A DNA stretch of 64,000 nt from Geomonas diazotrophica. Its GTDB lineage: Bacteria > Desulfobacterota > Desulfuromonadia > Geobacterales > Geobacteraceae. Made by a program: the position numbers and the translations under genes. The stretch's first letter is position 1; each line of letters begins with the position of its first letter. The stretch lies in contig NZ_JAHLMF010000004.1 in the NCBI RefSeq assembly GCF_018919385.1, positions 124,001-188,000 of the forward strand. The letters run 5' to 3'. Of the stretch, positions 1 through 10,217 are shown one piece after another. Under the pieces are notes generated by a model. That model saw only the letters and a program-made list of their open reading frames with translations. It was not told where the DNA came from and ran no database searches.

Positions 1-2112
<2,112 letters not shown>

Positions 2113-2261
2113 CTATGAAATCTCCTTAGCCGTGAAAACAGGATAAAAAAAACAGTGTACGCTACCATAAAAGTGAGAAACCCTCAACTGAAAAGGCGCC
2201 TGCTATGGAGGGGATTCCGGGGTTTTAGGAAAAGGTGCAACAGGGGCGGAGGCGACGGCAG

Positions 2262-2281
2262 GGACGAATAATAATTCGTCC
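2262..2281. repeat. Short palindromic intergenic repeat, diverged copy
   Basis: The inverted repeat GGACGAAT-N4-ATTCGTCC lies between the divergent secA and mnmH genes. It is a diverged member of the GGGCGAAT-N4-ATTCGCCC family found at six other places in this window. Confidence 0.6.
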
Positions 2282-2341
2282 TGATTGTTGCAATCAACGC
2301 GGTGCATCTCTATAATGAGCCCGCCAAAGGAGCCAACAGTA

Positions 2342-3367
2342 GTGGAAACAACACCGTTTAGCGAAGAACTCATCGACAGTCATCTCCTGGTGGACGTCCG
2401 CACCCCCCTGGAATTCGAAGAGGACCACATCCCCGGAGCCATCAACGTCCCCCTGCTCACCAACGAGGAGCGGGTCGAGATCGGCATACTGCACAAGGAG
2501 TCCGGACCCTACGCCGCGCGCCGGCGCGGTCTCGAGCTGACCGCGCATCGCTTCCCGGAGATGGTGCGGTACATCGCCGACTCCGCCGCGGGGAGGCCCA
2601 TCCTGGTCTATTGCTGGCGCGGCGGTCTGCGCAGCAAGACGGTCACCTCCATTCTCGACCTGGCCGGGTTGAAGGCCATCCAGCTGATCGGCGGCTACAA
2701 GAGCTACCGCCACGTGGTCAGCGAATACTTCACCCCCTACCTCCCCAAGACGCCGCTCATCGTGCTGCACGGCATGACCGGCATCGGCAAGACCACCTTG
2801 CTGCAGCTCCTCAAGGAGCGGGGCAACTCGGTGCTCGACCTCGAAGGTCTCGCCTGCCATCGCGGCTCCGCCTTCGGCCAGCTCGGCCTGAACCAGGATC
2901 TCACCCAGAAGCGCTTCGAGACGCTTTTGTGGGACGCCTGCCGCAAGGCTCCCGCGGGACAGCCGCTCATCCTGGAAGGGGAGAGCGAGCGCATCGGTCG
3001 CGTGTCGCTGCCCGGTGACTTCTACCAGAAGATGGCGCAGGGCATCAGGGTGTGGTGCCACGCCACACTCGAGACCAGGGTGCAGAGACTGATCGACGAG
3101 TACGGGCTCCCCGCCTACAAGGATGAGATGGGGGACGCGCTGCAGCGGATCAGAAAGAAGCTCGGGGGGAAACGGTGCGAGGAACTTGCCGGCAACCTCG
3201 AGCGCTGGGAGATGGACGAGTTCATGAAGGGGCTGGTCTGCGACTACTACGACAAGGTCTACTACAAGAACCGGACCTGGGAGGCGGACTACCAGCTCGA
3301 CATGGAGGATTTCGACCATGCCGCCCAAGAACTGGAGCGTTTCCTGGCGCAGCGGTCGGCAGGGTAA
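2342..3367 (+). CDS. mnmH: tRNA 2-selenouridine synthase (MnmH/SelU)
   Basis: MnmH replaces sulfur by selenium at 2-thiouridine-34 of tRNAs for Lys, Glu and Gln, using selenophosphate. An N-terminal rhodanese domain begins DSHLLVDVRTP and carries the catalytic cysteine in LVYCWRGGLRS. A P-loop domain follows with GMTGIGKT. I place the start at GTG 2342, because AAAGGAG at 2326-2332 lies nine bases upstream. An in-frame ATG at 2315 and TTG at 2285 lack a ribosome site. The product is about 341 residues, near the length of the E. coli protein. Together with selC at 39.7 kb it indicates an active selenium pathway; selD, selA and selB are not in this window. Confidence 0.92.
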   Translation: METTPFSEELIDSHLLVDVRTPLEFEEDHIPGAINVPLLTNEERVEIGILHKESGPYAARRRGLELTAHRFPEMVRYIADSAAGRPILVYCWRGGLRSKTVTSILDLAGLKAIQLIGGYKSYRHVVSEYFTPYLPKTPLIVLHGMTGIGKTTLLQLLKERGNSVLDLEGLACHRGSAFGQLGLNQDLTQKRFETLLWDACRKAPAGQPLILEGESERIGRVSLPGDFYQKMAQGIRVWCHATLETRVQRLIDEYGLPAYKDEMGDALQRIRKKLGGKRCEELAGNLERWEMDEFMKGLVCDYYDKVYYKNRTWEADYQLDMEDFDHAAQELERFLAQRSAG

Positions 3368-3448
3368 GGTCGCGCCGCGATAACCGACCGACGCTGCCGC
3401 CGGCGACCAACCGAGGCGGCCGCAGACAACCACCCGAGGCGTCTACCT

Positions 3449-3472
3449 GTAGGGGCGAATAACCATTCGCCC
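3449..3472 (+). repeat. Palindromic intergenic repeat copy 2
   Basis: GTAG followed by GGGCGAAT-N4-ATTCGCCC. It lies in a 39-bp direct repeat (3442-3480 and 3495-3533) that begins TCTACCTGTAGGGG and ends CCCTGGCGCCC, so two elements stand in tandem behind mnmH. Confidence 0.75.
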
Positions 3473-3501
3473 TGGCGCCCACCGCGGAGCCGCATCTACC
3501 T

Positions 3502-3525
3502 GTAGGGGCGAATAATCATTCGCCC
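3502..3525 (+). repeat. Palindromic intergenic repeat copy 3
   Basis: GTAG followed by GGGCGAAT-AATC-ATTCGCCC. It is the second unit of the tandem pair behind mnmH. Confidence 0.75.
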
Positions 3526-3577
3526 TGGCGCCCGCGGCGCCTCATCTCCCACCGCGGAGCAAGGTGCACCAGCGGCT

Positions 3578-3601
3578 GGGCAAATGATTATTTGCCCCTA
3601 C
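3578..3601 (-). repeat. Palindromic intergenic repeat copy 4, inverted
   Basis: This copy is on the other strand relative to copies 2 and 3 and has paired changes in both arms (GGGCAAAT and ATTTGCCC). The compensating change suggests the stem, not the exact sequence, is maintained. Confidence 0.7.
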
Positions 3602-3637
3602 CGGGAACCGCACCCCCTGATCCCTGATCCCTGCCCC

Positions 3638-4543
3638 CTACAGCCCCTGCCTCTTCACCCTGTACTTCACCACCAGCTCCACCGGGTGGTAGGAGAGCTT
3701 CGCCTGCCTGAGCGACTCCTCCCCGAGGTCCTGCTCGCGGTTCAAATAGGTGCAATCGGTGAACAAGAGCCGGGAAAACTCCCGGTCCAGCAGTTGGTAC
3801 AACCCCTCCATGAAGAGGTCCCCCTTCTCGAAATGGCAGACCGCCGTCTCCCGGTTCAGCCTTTCCCCCAGCGCGAAGCCGCGCACCACGTCATCCACCA
3901 GGACCACAACCCCGGAAAGCCCCAGTTCGCGGTACAGCCTGAGCGCCTCCGCGGCCCCCTCGACCTCCCCCTGCACCGAGCCTCCCTGTGCCGCCCCCCG
4001 CGGCACGATCTCCGTCCTGACCCGCCCCCACTCCTCGAGCAGGGCCAGCGCACCGGGGAGATGCCCGTCATCGAGGAACTCCACCCGGTGCCGGTGCCGG
4101 TTCAGGAAGTAGTTCACCCGGTTTTTCTTCTTGTGGTACTGCTTCCCGTTTAGCTGCGCCATCTCGTCCTTCAGGTGCAGGTAATCGAAGTTGTTGCGGT
4201 CCGCAATCGCCTCTACGCCGTCCCCCCCGTCGAGATGGCGCGCGAGGAACAGGTCGTCCGCACCGTACAGGGTAAGTCCAAGGTCCAGCAACTCACGGGT
4301 CGCCGCGGCGATGTCGCCGCCGAAGGGTGGAAGGAAATAGGCGGAGCCGTCGTAGCCGCGCCCGAGCGCGACGACCGCGTCCCCCAGGTGCGTCAGCCGG
4401 TACTCGTGCACCTTGCGAAACAGGTACAGGTTCGCGAAGGTCAGCTCCGAGATGCGGGGCTGCAACTCGGCAAAGAGCCGGTCCAACAGGGGCTTGTCTT
4501 CCAGGGCGATGCCCCGGGTCTGCGGGTAGCGCGGGATCTCCAT
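3638..4543 (-). CDS. DUF2156 family protein (GNAT-fold, LPG-synthase C-terminal-like)
   Basis: This 301-residue soluble protein resembles the DUF2156 family, whose relatives form the cytosolic catalytic half of phosphatidylglycerol lysyltransferases. Family-like stretches are LTFANLYLFR near the N-terminus, the basic KQYHKKKNRVNYFLNRH in the middle, and the C-terminal SLRQAKLSYHPVELVVKYRV. No membrane domain is present, so a lipid-modifying role cannot be assumed. The ATG at 4543 follows GGAGAGAG; an in-frame ATG further upstream would run into the shared promoter region. The gene is transcribed away from the sensor kinase at 4781. The exact substrate is unknown. Confidence 0.75.
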   Translation of the reverse strand: MEIPRYPQTRGIALEDKPLLDRLFAELQPRISELTFANLYLFRKVHEYRLTHLGDAVVALGRGYDGSAYFLPPFGGDIAAATRELLDLGLTLYGADDLFLARHLDGGDGVEAIADRNNFDYLHLKDEMAQLNGKQYHKKKNRVNYFLNRHRHRVEFLDDGHLPGALALLEEWGRVRTEIVPRGAAQGGSVQGEVEGAAEALRLYRELGLSGVVVLVDDVVRGFALGERLNRETAVCHFEKGDLFMEGLYQLLDREFSRLLFTDCTYLNREQDLGEESLRQAKLSYHPVELVVKYRVKRQGL

Positions 4544-4585
4544 GTCTCTCTCCAGAAAAAAAACTGTCTCAGTATACTCATTTTT

Positions 4586-4601
4586 TTGCAGAATTGCGAA
4601 A
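4586..4601 (+). promoter_or_regulatory. TTGC direct-repeat site upstream of the kinase gene
   Basis: TTGCA-GAA-TTGCGAAA matches the TTGCR-N3-TTGCRAAA pattern that recurs three times behind the response-regulator gene (8201-8387). Its place in the divergent region before the kinase suggests autoregulation by the adjacent NtrC-type regulator. No sigma-54 promoter was seen about 105 bp downstream here. Confidence 0.45.
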
Positions 4602-4620
4602 AAATGACTGGCATTTCCCA

Positions 4621-4634
4621 TACCGTATACGGTA
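4621..4634. promoter_or_regulatory. 14-bp perfect palindrome between divergent genes
   Basis: TACCGTATACGGTA is a perfect palindrome, with CTACCGGTAG 16 bases further on. Both lie between the DUF2156 gene and the sensor kinase and could be operator sites. The cognate regulator is unknown. Confidence 0.4.
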
Positions 4635-4780
4635 GTATCGCGCTTACTCTACCGGTAGTGTTTGCAAAAAGCTGTTTGGCTAAGCTCAAAGCCAGTAATG
4701 ACAGAGAGAATGCACCTCTCACTCGGATAGAGAATCAGTATGAATGTAGCAAAAAGAAAACGGATTTTCCCGGGGGAGCC

Positions 4781-6751
4781 GTGCAGAGATATCTCTTCGA
4801 CTTCATAAAGAACCTGAAACTGCGCTGGAAGATGGTGATCCTGGTGCTCCCCCTGGTGATCATCCCCATCTTCCTGGTCGGCGGCATCATCGGCTACATC
4901 TCCACCAAACAGGCCTACCTCGGCATCACCCAGACCAGCAAGGACGACCTGCAGCACATGGCCTCCTTCACCGTCGACCTTTTGAACTCTCATTACCAGC
5001 AGTTCCAGGTCTACAAGCAGGACAAGGAAAAGACCTTTCACGAAGAGCTGAAGACGGTGAGCGAGCTGGCCTACAACGTGGTAAAAAGCCAGCACAACCT
5101 GCAGAAATCCGGGCGCACCGACGTGGCCGGCGCCATGCGCGAGGCGAGAAACGCGCTCTTGAAGGTGAACGTCGGCAAGACCGGCTACATCTACGCCATG
5201 AACAGCCGCGGCGAACTGAAGGTCCACGTGGCCCAGGAGGGCGCCAACGTCTCCGAAAGCCGGGACGAGACCGGCCGCTACTTCATCAAGGAGATGATCG
5301 AGAAGGCGCACCGCGCCAAGCCGGGAGAGGTCCTCTACATCGTCTATCCCTGGAAGAACGCAGCCTTAGGCGACAAGTCCCTCAGGAAGAAGGTGGTGGC
5401 CTACCGCTACTTCAAGGAATGGGACTGGATCATCGCCGCCGGTGGCTACCTCGAGGAGACCTACGAGGACTCGGCCTTCGAGCGCCGCTCCTTCGAGGCG
5501 CTCAAAGAGAAGATCAAGAGCAAGAAGGTGGGCAAGACCGGCTACATCTACGCCATGGACACCTCCGGCAACTTCATGATCCACCCCACCGGCGAGGGAA
5601 GGAACTTCCTCAACGCCGTGGACTTCAACGGCCAGCACTTCATCAAGGAGATGTGCGAGAGGAAAAACGGCTGGATCCGCTACCCCTGGAAGAACAAGGG
5701 GGAAGAGGCGCCGCGCATGAAGATCGTGCGCTACGAGTACTTCGAACCCTGGAACTGGATCGTCGCCGTCGGCTCCTACGAGGAGGAATTCTACCAGGAG
5801 GCTAACGCCATCAAGGGGCGCATCCTGGAAAGCATGGTGGTCCTCACCATCCTGGTCTCGGTGCTGTCGGTGTTCATGGTGCTGCTCGCCTCGCGGGTGA
5901 TGACCGAGCCGATCAGCCGGATGATCGAGGTGATCCGCCAGGTCAAACAGGGACGGCTGGATGAGACCATGCCGGTCGAATCCGAGGACGAACTGGGCGA
6001 ACTCGCCAACGCCTTCAACCGGATGACCAGGATCATCAAGCACAACAAGGAGCTGGAGGCCAACCTCGCCCAGCAGGGGAAGATGGCCTCGCTGGGGGTG
6101 CTCTCCTCCGGGGTCGCCCACGAGATCAACAACCCGCTGGGGGTCATCCTGGGCTACGCCGCCTACATCGAAAAGAAGCTGCCCCCGGAGGACCCCAACT
6201 ACAAGTTCATCCACGAGATAAAGCGCGAAAGCAAGCGCTGCAAGAAGATCGTCCAGGACCTCCTCTCCTACGCGCGGACCCCGCAGCCGGTCCTGGAGGA
6301 GACCGACATCAACGACCTCCTGGAACAGATCGTAGACTTCGCCGCGAACCACACCGACATGCACCATGTCAGCGTGAAGAAGAGCTTCGACCGCAGCCTG
6401 CCGCCTATCATGGTGGACGGCGACCAGCTGCGCCAGGTGGCCATCAACCTGATCCTCAACGCCGGGGCCGCCATGCAGAAGGGGGGAGAGCTGGTGGTGA
6501 GCACCGAGCCCGGCGGCGAGGAGTGGGTGAGCCTCAAGTTCCGCGACAACGGCGCCGGGATCTCCCCCGAGCACATGGAGAAGATCTTCGAGCCGTTCTT
6601 CACCACCAAGGTGAAGGGGACGGGGCTGGGACTCGCCATCACCAAGCAGATCGTGGAGCAGCATCACGGCAAGATCGGCATAGAGAGCGAGATCGGCGCC
6701 GGAACCACGGTCGAGGTGCGCCTCCCCCTGAAAAGGGAAGAGTACTACTAA
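4781..6751 (+). CDS. Membrane sensor histidine kinase with two Cache-type sensor repeats
   Basis: This roughly 656-residue kinase has a first membrane helix (VILVLPLVIIPIFLVGG), a large outer domain, a second helix (about residues 345-370), HAMP, HisKA (SSGVAHEINNPLG, phospho-accepting His) and HATPase_c (NLILNAGAAM; DNGAGI; GTGLGLAIT). The outer part contains two copies of a Cache-like unit, each starting VGKTGYIYAM and ending in a WNWIVAVGSY-like stretch, so two small-molecule pockets are likely. I place the start at GTG 4781 after GGGGGAG; the spacing is short, so the start is less sure than the domains. It lies 39 bp before its presumed partner at 6791. The ligand is unknown. Confidence 0.85.
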   Translation: MQRYLFDFIKNLKLRWKMVILVLPLVIIPIFLVGGIIGYISTKQAYLGITQTSKDDLQHMASFTVDLLNSHYQQFQVYKQDKEKTFHEELKTVSELAYNVVKSQHNLQKSGRTDVAGAMREARNALLKVNVGKTGYIYAMNSRGELKVHVAQEGANVSESRDETGRYFIKEMIEKAHRAKPGEVLYIVYPWKNAALGDKSLRKKVVAYRYFKEWDWIIAAGGYLEETYEDSAFERRSFEALKEKIKSKKVGKTGYIYAMDTSGNFMIHPTGEGRNFLNAVDFNGQHFIKEMCERKNGWIRYPWKNKGEEAPRMKIVRYEYFEPWNWIVAVGSYEEEFYQEANAIKGRILESMVVLTILVSVLSVFMVLLASRVMTEPISRMIEVIRQVKQGRLDETMPVESEDELGELANAFNRMTRIIKHNKELEANLAQQGKMASLGVLSSGVAHEINNPLGVILGYAAYIEKKLPPEDPNYKFIHEIKRESKRCKKIVQDLLSYARTPQPVLEETDINDLLEQIVDFAANHTDMHHVSVKKSFDRSLPPIMVDGDQLRQVAINLILNAGAAMQKGGELVVSTEPGGEEWVSLKFRDNGAGISPEHMEKIFEPFFTTKVKGTGLGLAITKQIVEQHHGKIGIESEIGAGTTVEVRLPLKREEYY

Positions 6752-6790
6752 ACAAAACTGCCCGCCCTGCGCGGTTGACGGAGTAGGTCC

Positions 6791-8173
6791 ATGACCAAGA
6801 AACGAGTGATGCTGGTAGACAACGAGGAGGGACTCTGCCGGATGATGGAGGCGGTCCTCTCGGACAACGGCTACGCGGTCTCCGCGTTCACCAGGAGCTT
6901 CGAGGCCGCCGAGAGCTTCCAGGCCGGCCAGTGGGACCTTTTGGTCACCGACATCAAGATGCCCGGGATGGACGGGCTGGAGCTTTTGCAGCGGGTGAAG
7001 CAGAAGGACCCCGCCATACCGGTCATCATGGTGACCGCCTATGCCACCGTGGAGATGTCCATCCAGGCCCTGAGGAAAGGGGCCTACGACATGCTCACCA
7101 AGCCCTTCGAGCCCGAGGAGCTCCTGTACCGGGTCAAGAACGCGCTGCAGCACACACGCCTCATGGAGGAGAACCGCGAGCTGCGCGAGGAGCTGGTGGG
7201 GCGCTTCAACTTCGGCAACATCATCGGCGCCTCCACCGCGCTCAAGGAGGTGCTGGAGCGGGTGGAGAAGCTTGCCGTGCGCGACACCTCGGTGCTCATC
7301 ACCGGCGAGTCCGGGACGGGGAAGGAGCTGATCGCCCAGGCGGTGCACTACAACTCCCCCAGGAAGGAGAAGAAGTTCGTCGCCATCAACTGCGGCGCCC
7401 TCCCCGCCTCCCTCCTGGAGAGCGAGCTCTTCGGCTACAAGAAGGGGGCCTTCACCGGCGCCACCGAGAACCGGCGCGGCCTGTTGGAGACCGCCGACGG
7501 GGGGACCCTGTTTTTGGACGAGGTGGGCAACCTCCCCATGACGGTGCAAAAGACCCTGCTGCGCTTTCTCCAGGAACAAGAGTTCAACCGACTGGGGGAC
7601 CCCACCCCCACCAAGGTCGACGTCCGCCTCCTGTCGGCCACCAACGCCGACATGAAACAGGCGGTGAAGGCCGGGGAGTTCCGCGAGGACCTCTACTACC
7701 GCCTGAACGTGGTCAACCTCCACCTCCCGCCGCTACGGGAAAGAAGGGACGACATCGCCCTGCTGGCGGCGCACTTCATCTCGCTGCAGAACTCGAAGTT
7801 CGGCACCCACATCAAGGGGCTCACCCATGACGCCATGGAGGCCGCCGTGGAGTTTTCCTGGCCGGGCAACATCCGGCAGCTCAAAAACGTGATCGAGGCG
7901 TGCATCGCCATGGAGAGCAGCGACTACATCACCCTGCCGGTGCTCTCCCAGTTCATCGAGGTGGTCCCCACCGAAACCGCCGGGGAGGCGATCGCCGAGG
8001 AGGGTGAATACTCCAAGGCGCTGATGCGCTTCGAGACCGAGTACCTGAGGGGGCTTTTGCGCAAGAACCAGGGGAACGTGGAGGCCGCCGCCAAGGAAGC
8101 GGGCACCAACATGGCCACCATCTACCGAAAGATCAAGAAATACGGCATCAGGAAGGACGAGTACAACATCTGA
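6791..8173 (+). CDS. NtrC-family sigma-54 response regulator
   Basis: This 460-residue protein has a receiver domain (DNEEG acidic pair, phospho-acceptor Asp in LLVTDIKMPGMDG, Lys in TKPFEPEE). An AAA+ domain follows with Walker A GESGTGKE, the sigma-54-contacting GAFTGA loop, and Walker B LFLDEVG. It ends in a Fis-type helix-turn-helix (NVEAAAKEAGTNMATIYRKIKK). It should be phosphorylated by the kinase encoded just upstream and activate sigma-54 promoters. The best nearby target is the promoter at 8484, with TTGC direct repeats upstream of it. All catalytic motifs look intact. Confidence 0.93.
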   Translation: MTKKRVMLVDNEEGLCRMMEAVLSDNGYAVSAFTRSFEAAESFQAGQWDLLVTDIKMPGMDGLELLQRVKQKDPAIPVIMVTAYATVEMSIQALRKGAYDMLTKPFEPEELLYRVKNALQHTRLMEENRELREELVGRFNFGNIIGASTALKEVLERVEKLAVRDTSVLITGESGTGKELIAQAVHYNSPRKEKKFVAINCGALPASLLESELFGYKKGAFTGATENRRGLLETADGGTLFLDEVGNLPMTVQKTLLRFLQEQEFNRLGDPTPTKVDVRLLSATNADMKQAVKAGEFREDLYYRLNVVNLHLPPLRERRDDIALLAAHFISLQNSKFGTHIKGLTHDAMEAAVEFSWPGNIRQLKNVIEACIAMESSDYITLPVLSQFIEVVPTETAGEAIAEEGEYSKALMRFETEYLRGLLRKNQGNVEAAAKEAGTNMATIYRKIKKYGIRKDEYNI

Positions 8174-8180
8174 GCCGGTC

Positions 8181-8203
8181 GGCCGCAGGGACGGCCCCTT
8201 TTG
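8181..8203 (+). terminator. Probable terminator after the two-component genes
   Basis: GGCCG-CAGGGA-CGGCC followed by CCTTTT, a few bases after the regulator stop codon. Confidence 0.55.
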
Positions 8204-8387
8204 CAGCATTGCAAAAAAGGGGGCTGCCCCACTTGCAGGCTTGCAAATTCAGCCCCCCCACCCGCTTCACGCACGCCAACCACCCGTTTTCACGCAGCTT
8301 TAAACCGGCACCCCCGAATACCGGCCGCGCGGGAAACGTTAACTCCCGCTGCGCCACCCGTTAATCTTTCTTTGCGATTTTGCGAAA
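8201..8387 (+). promoter_or_regulatory. Three TTGC direct-repeat sites (putative NtrC-type enhancer)
   Basis: TTGCR-N3-TTGCRAAA-like sites occur at 8201-8216, 8233-8247 and 8372-8387. The half-sites are direct repeats eight bases apart. The last site is centred about 105 bp before the -24 GG of the sigma-54 promoter at 8484, a normal enhancer distance. A fourth copy precedes the kinase gene at 4586. I infer these are binding sites for the regulator ending at 8173. Confidence 0.6.
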
Positions 8388-8483
8388 GCCCCCCCTCTCT
8401 CCTCCGGCCAACCGCTCCCCGTCAGCGCGCCAACCATTTGAAATTACGTATATATCATGCTAATAAGTCGGTAAACGGCAAAT

Positions 8484-8499
8484 TGGTACGCCAGTTGCT
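8484..8499 (+). promoter_or_regulatory. Sigma-54 (-24/-12) promoter
   Basis: TGGTACG-CCAG-TTGCT matches the TGGCACG-N4-TTGCW consensus with exact GG-N10-GC spacing. It is 50 bp upstream of the first gene of the three-gene operon at 8550. Confidence 0.8.
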
Positions 8500-8549
8500 A
8501 ACACTGTTTACGTCACCCTTTCTTTACGTAGTAAAAGGTATGAGGTCAT

Positions 8550-8747
8550 ATGCAGGAAGCTACGGTCTGCCCCTTCTTCGGCAAAAACGATGATTACTGC
8601 GACGTGGGCTGCGGGTACATCTCGCCGCACGACGTCAAGCAGATCATCACCTTCTGCAGCTGCCGTTACAGGGAGTGCCTCAAATACCAGGAGCTGTCCG
8701 ACCGGGTGCCGGCCGGGCAACTCGATTCCCACCTCTGCCTGGTGTAG
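8550..8747 (+). CDS. Small cysteine-rich protein, function unknown
   Basis: This 65-residue protein starts MQEATVCPFFGKNDDYC. It has seven cysteines, including CDVGC and CSCRYREC patterns that could bind a metal or an Fe-S cluster. There is no signal peptide or membrane helix. The ATG follows a GAGG site. It is the first gene after the sigma-54 promoter and is followed by two membrane-protein genes in the same direction, so a joint role is likely. I do not recognise the family. Confidence 0.7.
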   Translation: MQEATVCPFFGKNDDYCDVGCGYISPHDVKQIITFCSCRYRECLKYQELSDRVPAGQLDSHLCLV

Positions 8748-8819
8748 CCGACGGGTGAAACCGGGCGGGGGCGAATCAAACACTGCAGGGCTGCATTTTC
8801 ATGGAAAAGGAGAACGGCG

Positions 8820-9071
8820 ATGAGTGAAAAAGAACTTGAACTGCTCTCGAGGCTTGAGGAGTTGGAGCGGCATACCTGGCGCAACTCAGCGATCCTGCGC
8901 GCCGTCGCCATGGTAGCCTTCACCGCCATGATCGGAATCGTGATCGCCTCCGGCGTGGTCGGCGGCGGGCGCGGCAGCCACTGGTCCGGGCCGGCCTGGA
9001 ACACCATGTGGCTCTACGGCCTTTTCGCCGCCAACGCGGTCTCCATGTTCTGGACCACCCACAAGGAATAA
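8820..9071 (+). CDS. Small membrane protein with two helices
   Basis: This 83-residue protein has an acidic, possibly coiled N-terminal helix (SEKELELLSRLEELERHTW). Two hydrophobic segments follow (VAMVAFTAMIGIVIASGVVG and MWLYGLFAANAVSMFW). An AAGGAG ribosome site precedes the ATG. It is the middle gene of the sigma-54 operon. It may be a subunit of the larger membrane protein encoded next. Function unknown. Confidence 0.75.
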   Translation: MSEKELELLSRLEELERHTWRNSAILRAVAMVAFTAMIGIVIASGVVGGGRGSHWSGPAWNTMWLYGLFAANAVSMFWTTHKE

Positions 9072-9103
9072 CAGCGCCTGGCGCCGATTAGGAGGAACGT
9101 CAC

Positions 9104-10150
9104 ATGCCGATGAGACTGTCAAACGTGATTCTTCTTTTAGTCGTCGTCGTCCTCTGCGCGACCTTTTCGCTGCGGATTTTCCAGGGGCTCGACGAGATGA
9201 TGGGGGACCAGTACTGGGTGGTGGACACCGCACAGGGCGACCATGGCTGGTACGGCATGGGACTCCTCCCTTACGTGAAGAAGATCCCCAAGGAAGTGGT
9301 ACAGGCGGTCAACACCGACCCGGACAGCGACGAGAAGTACATCATCTACGCGCAAAACGGGGACTTCGCCGGCAACTCGGTGTACGGCATCTGCCTGGGC
9401 ATCCCGCTCATCATGTACCTGATCTGGTTCGCCTTCATCCTCGGCTTTCCGGACCGTATCGACCCGTACCTGCTGCCGCGGCGCATCTTCACCCTGACGG
9501 TGATCATCATGTGCTCGGTGATCGTTAACCTGTTCCTGATGCGGATCGCCGCCGACTTCGCCCGCGACCCCATGTCCCGCATCGCCAACGTGGCCGGCAA
9601 CCACGCCTCGCTTTTGTTCCACAACGCGGGGATCTGGTTCGCCATCCTCTTCTCCGCGCTTGGGACGCCGAACCACTCCATGCGCGAGACCGCCGCTCCG
9701 GACAGCCGCAACTGGCAGACCCAGGCCAACGAGAAGTTCAACTGGATGTTCGTGCTGCTCTTCGCGGTCACCATCCTCGAGGTGGCCCTGGTCAAGAACA
9801 AGCTTGCCCTTCCCGACGCCGCGGTTGACTACTCGGTCTGGATCATCCTGGTGGTAATATTCATGAGGATGTTCGGCTTCTCCCCCAAGTATTGGGTGAA
9901 GCGCGGACGCGGCATCGCTATCATGTTCGCCGGGACCCTGATCACCCTCCCCGTCTTCTACCTCTTGGAACGGGCCACCGGGACCCTGGGCGCCGGCTTC
10001 GCCTCCCCCATCCTGAGCAAAGCCCTGGGGCCTGAGAACGCGAACATCGGGCTCTCCCTGATGGTTTCCATCTACCTCATCTTCTGGATGGAGTTCGCTG
10101 CCGCGATAAGGATGAACGGACCGTCGCGCCGACTGTCAATGGAGAAATAA
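9104..10150 (+). CDS. Multi-pass membrane protein, function unknown
   Basis: This 348-residue protein has an N-terminal membrane helix, a short outer loop (residues about 30-85) and six or more further helices. It starts MPMRLSNVILLLVVVVLCATFSL and has a strong TAGGAGG ribosome site. I see no transporter signature or redox cofactor motif. As the last gene of the three-gene operon it probably works with the preceding small membrane protein. The terminator at 10185 closes the unit. The family is not recognised. Confidence 0.8.
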   Translation: MPMRLSNVILLLVVVVLCATFSLRIFQGLDEMMGDQYWVVDTAQGDHGWYGMGLLPYVKKIPKEVVQAVNTDPDSDEKYIIYAQNGDFAGNSVYGICLGIPLIMYLIWFAFILGFPDRIDPYLLPRRIFTLTVIIMCSVIVNLFLMRIAADFARDPMSRIANVAGNHASLLFHNAGIWFAILFSALGTPNHSMRETAAPDSRNWQTQANEKFNWMFVLLFAVTILEVALVKNKLALPDAAVDYSVWIILVVIFMRMFGFSPKYWVKRGRGIAIMFAGTLITLPVFYLLERATGTLGAGFASPILSKALGPENANIGLSLMVSIYLIFWMEFAAAIRMNGPSRRLSMEK

Positions 10151-10184
10151 GCCACGCTACTTCGCGAAATCCATCAGTTCCATG

Positions 10185-10217
10185 AGGGAAAGCCGACTCA
10201 GGCTTTCCCTTTCTTTT
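10185..10217 (+). terminator. Rho-independent terminator of the 8550-10150 operon
   Basis: GGGAAAGCC-GACTCA-GGCTTTCCC is followed by TTTCTTTTT. Confidence 0.9.

Noticed and set aside
5366-7723. 785-codon minus-strand open frame opposite the kinase and regulator genes
   Set aside because: Shadow of two genes with clear domains; composition typical of antisense GC-rich frames.
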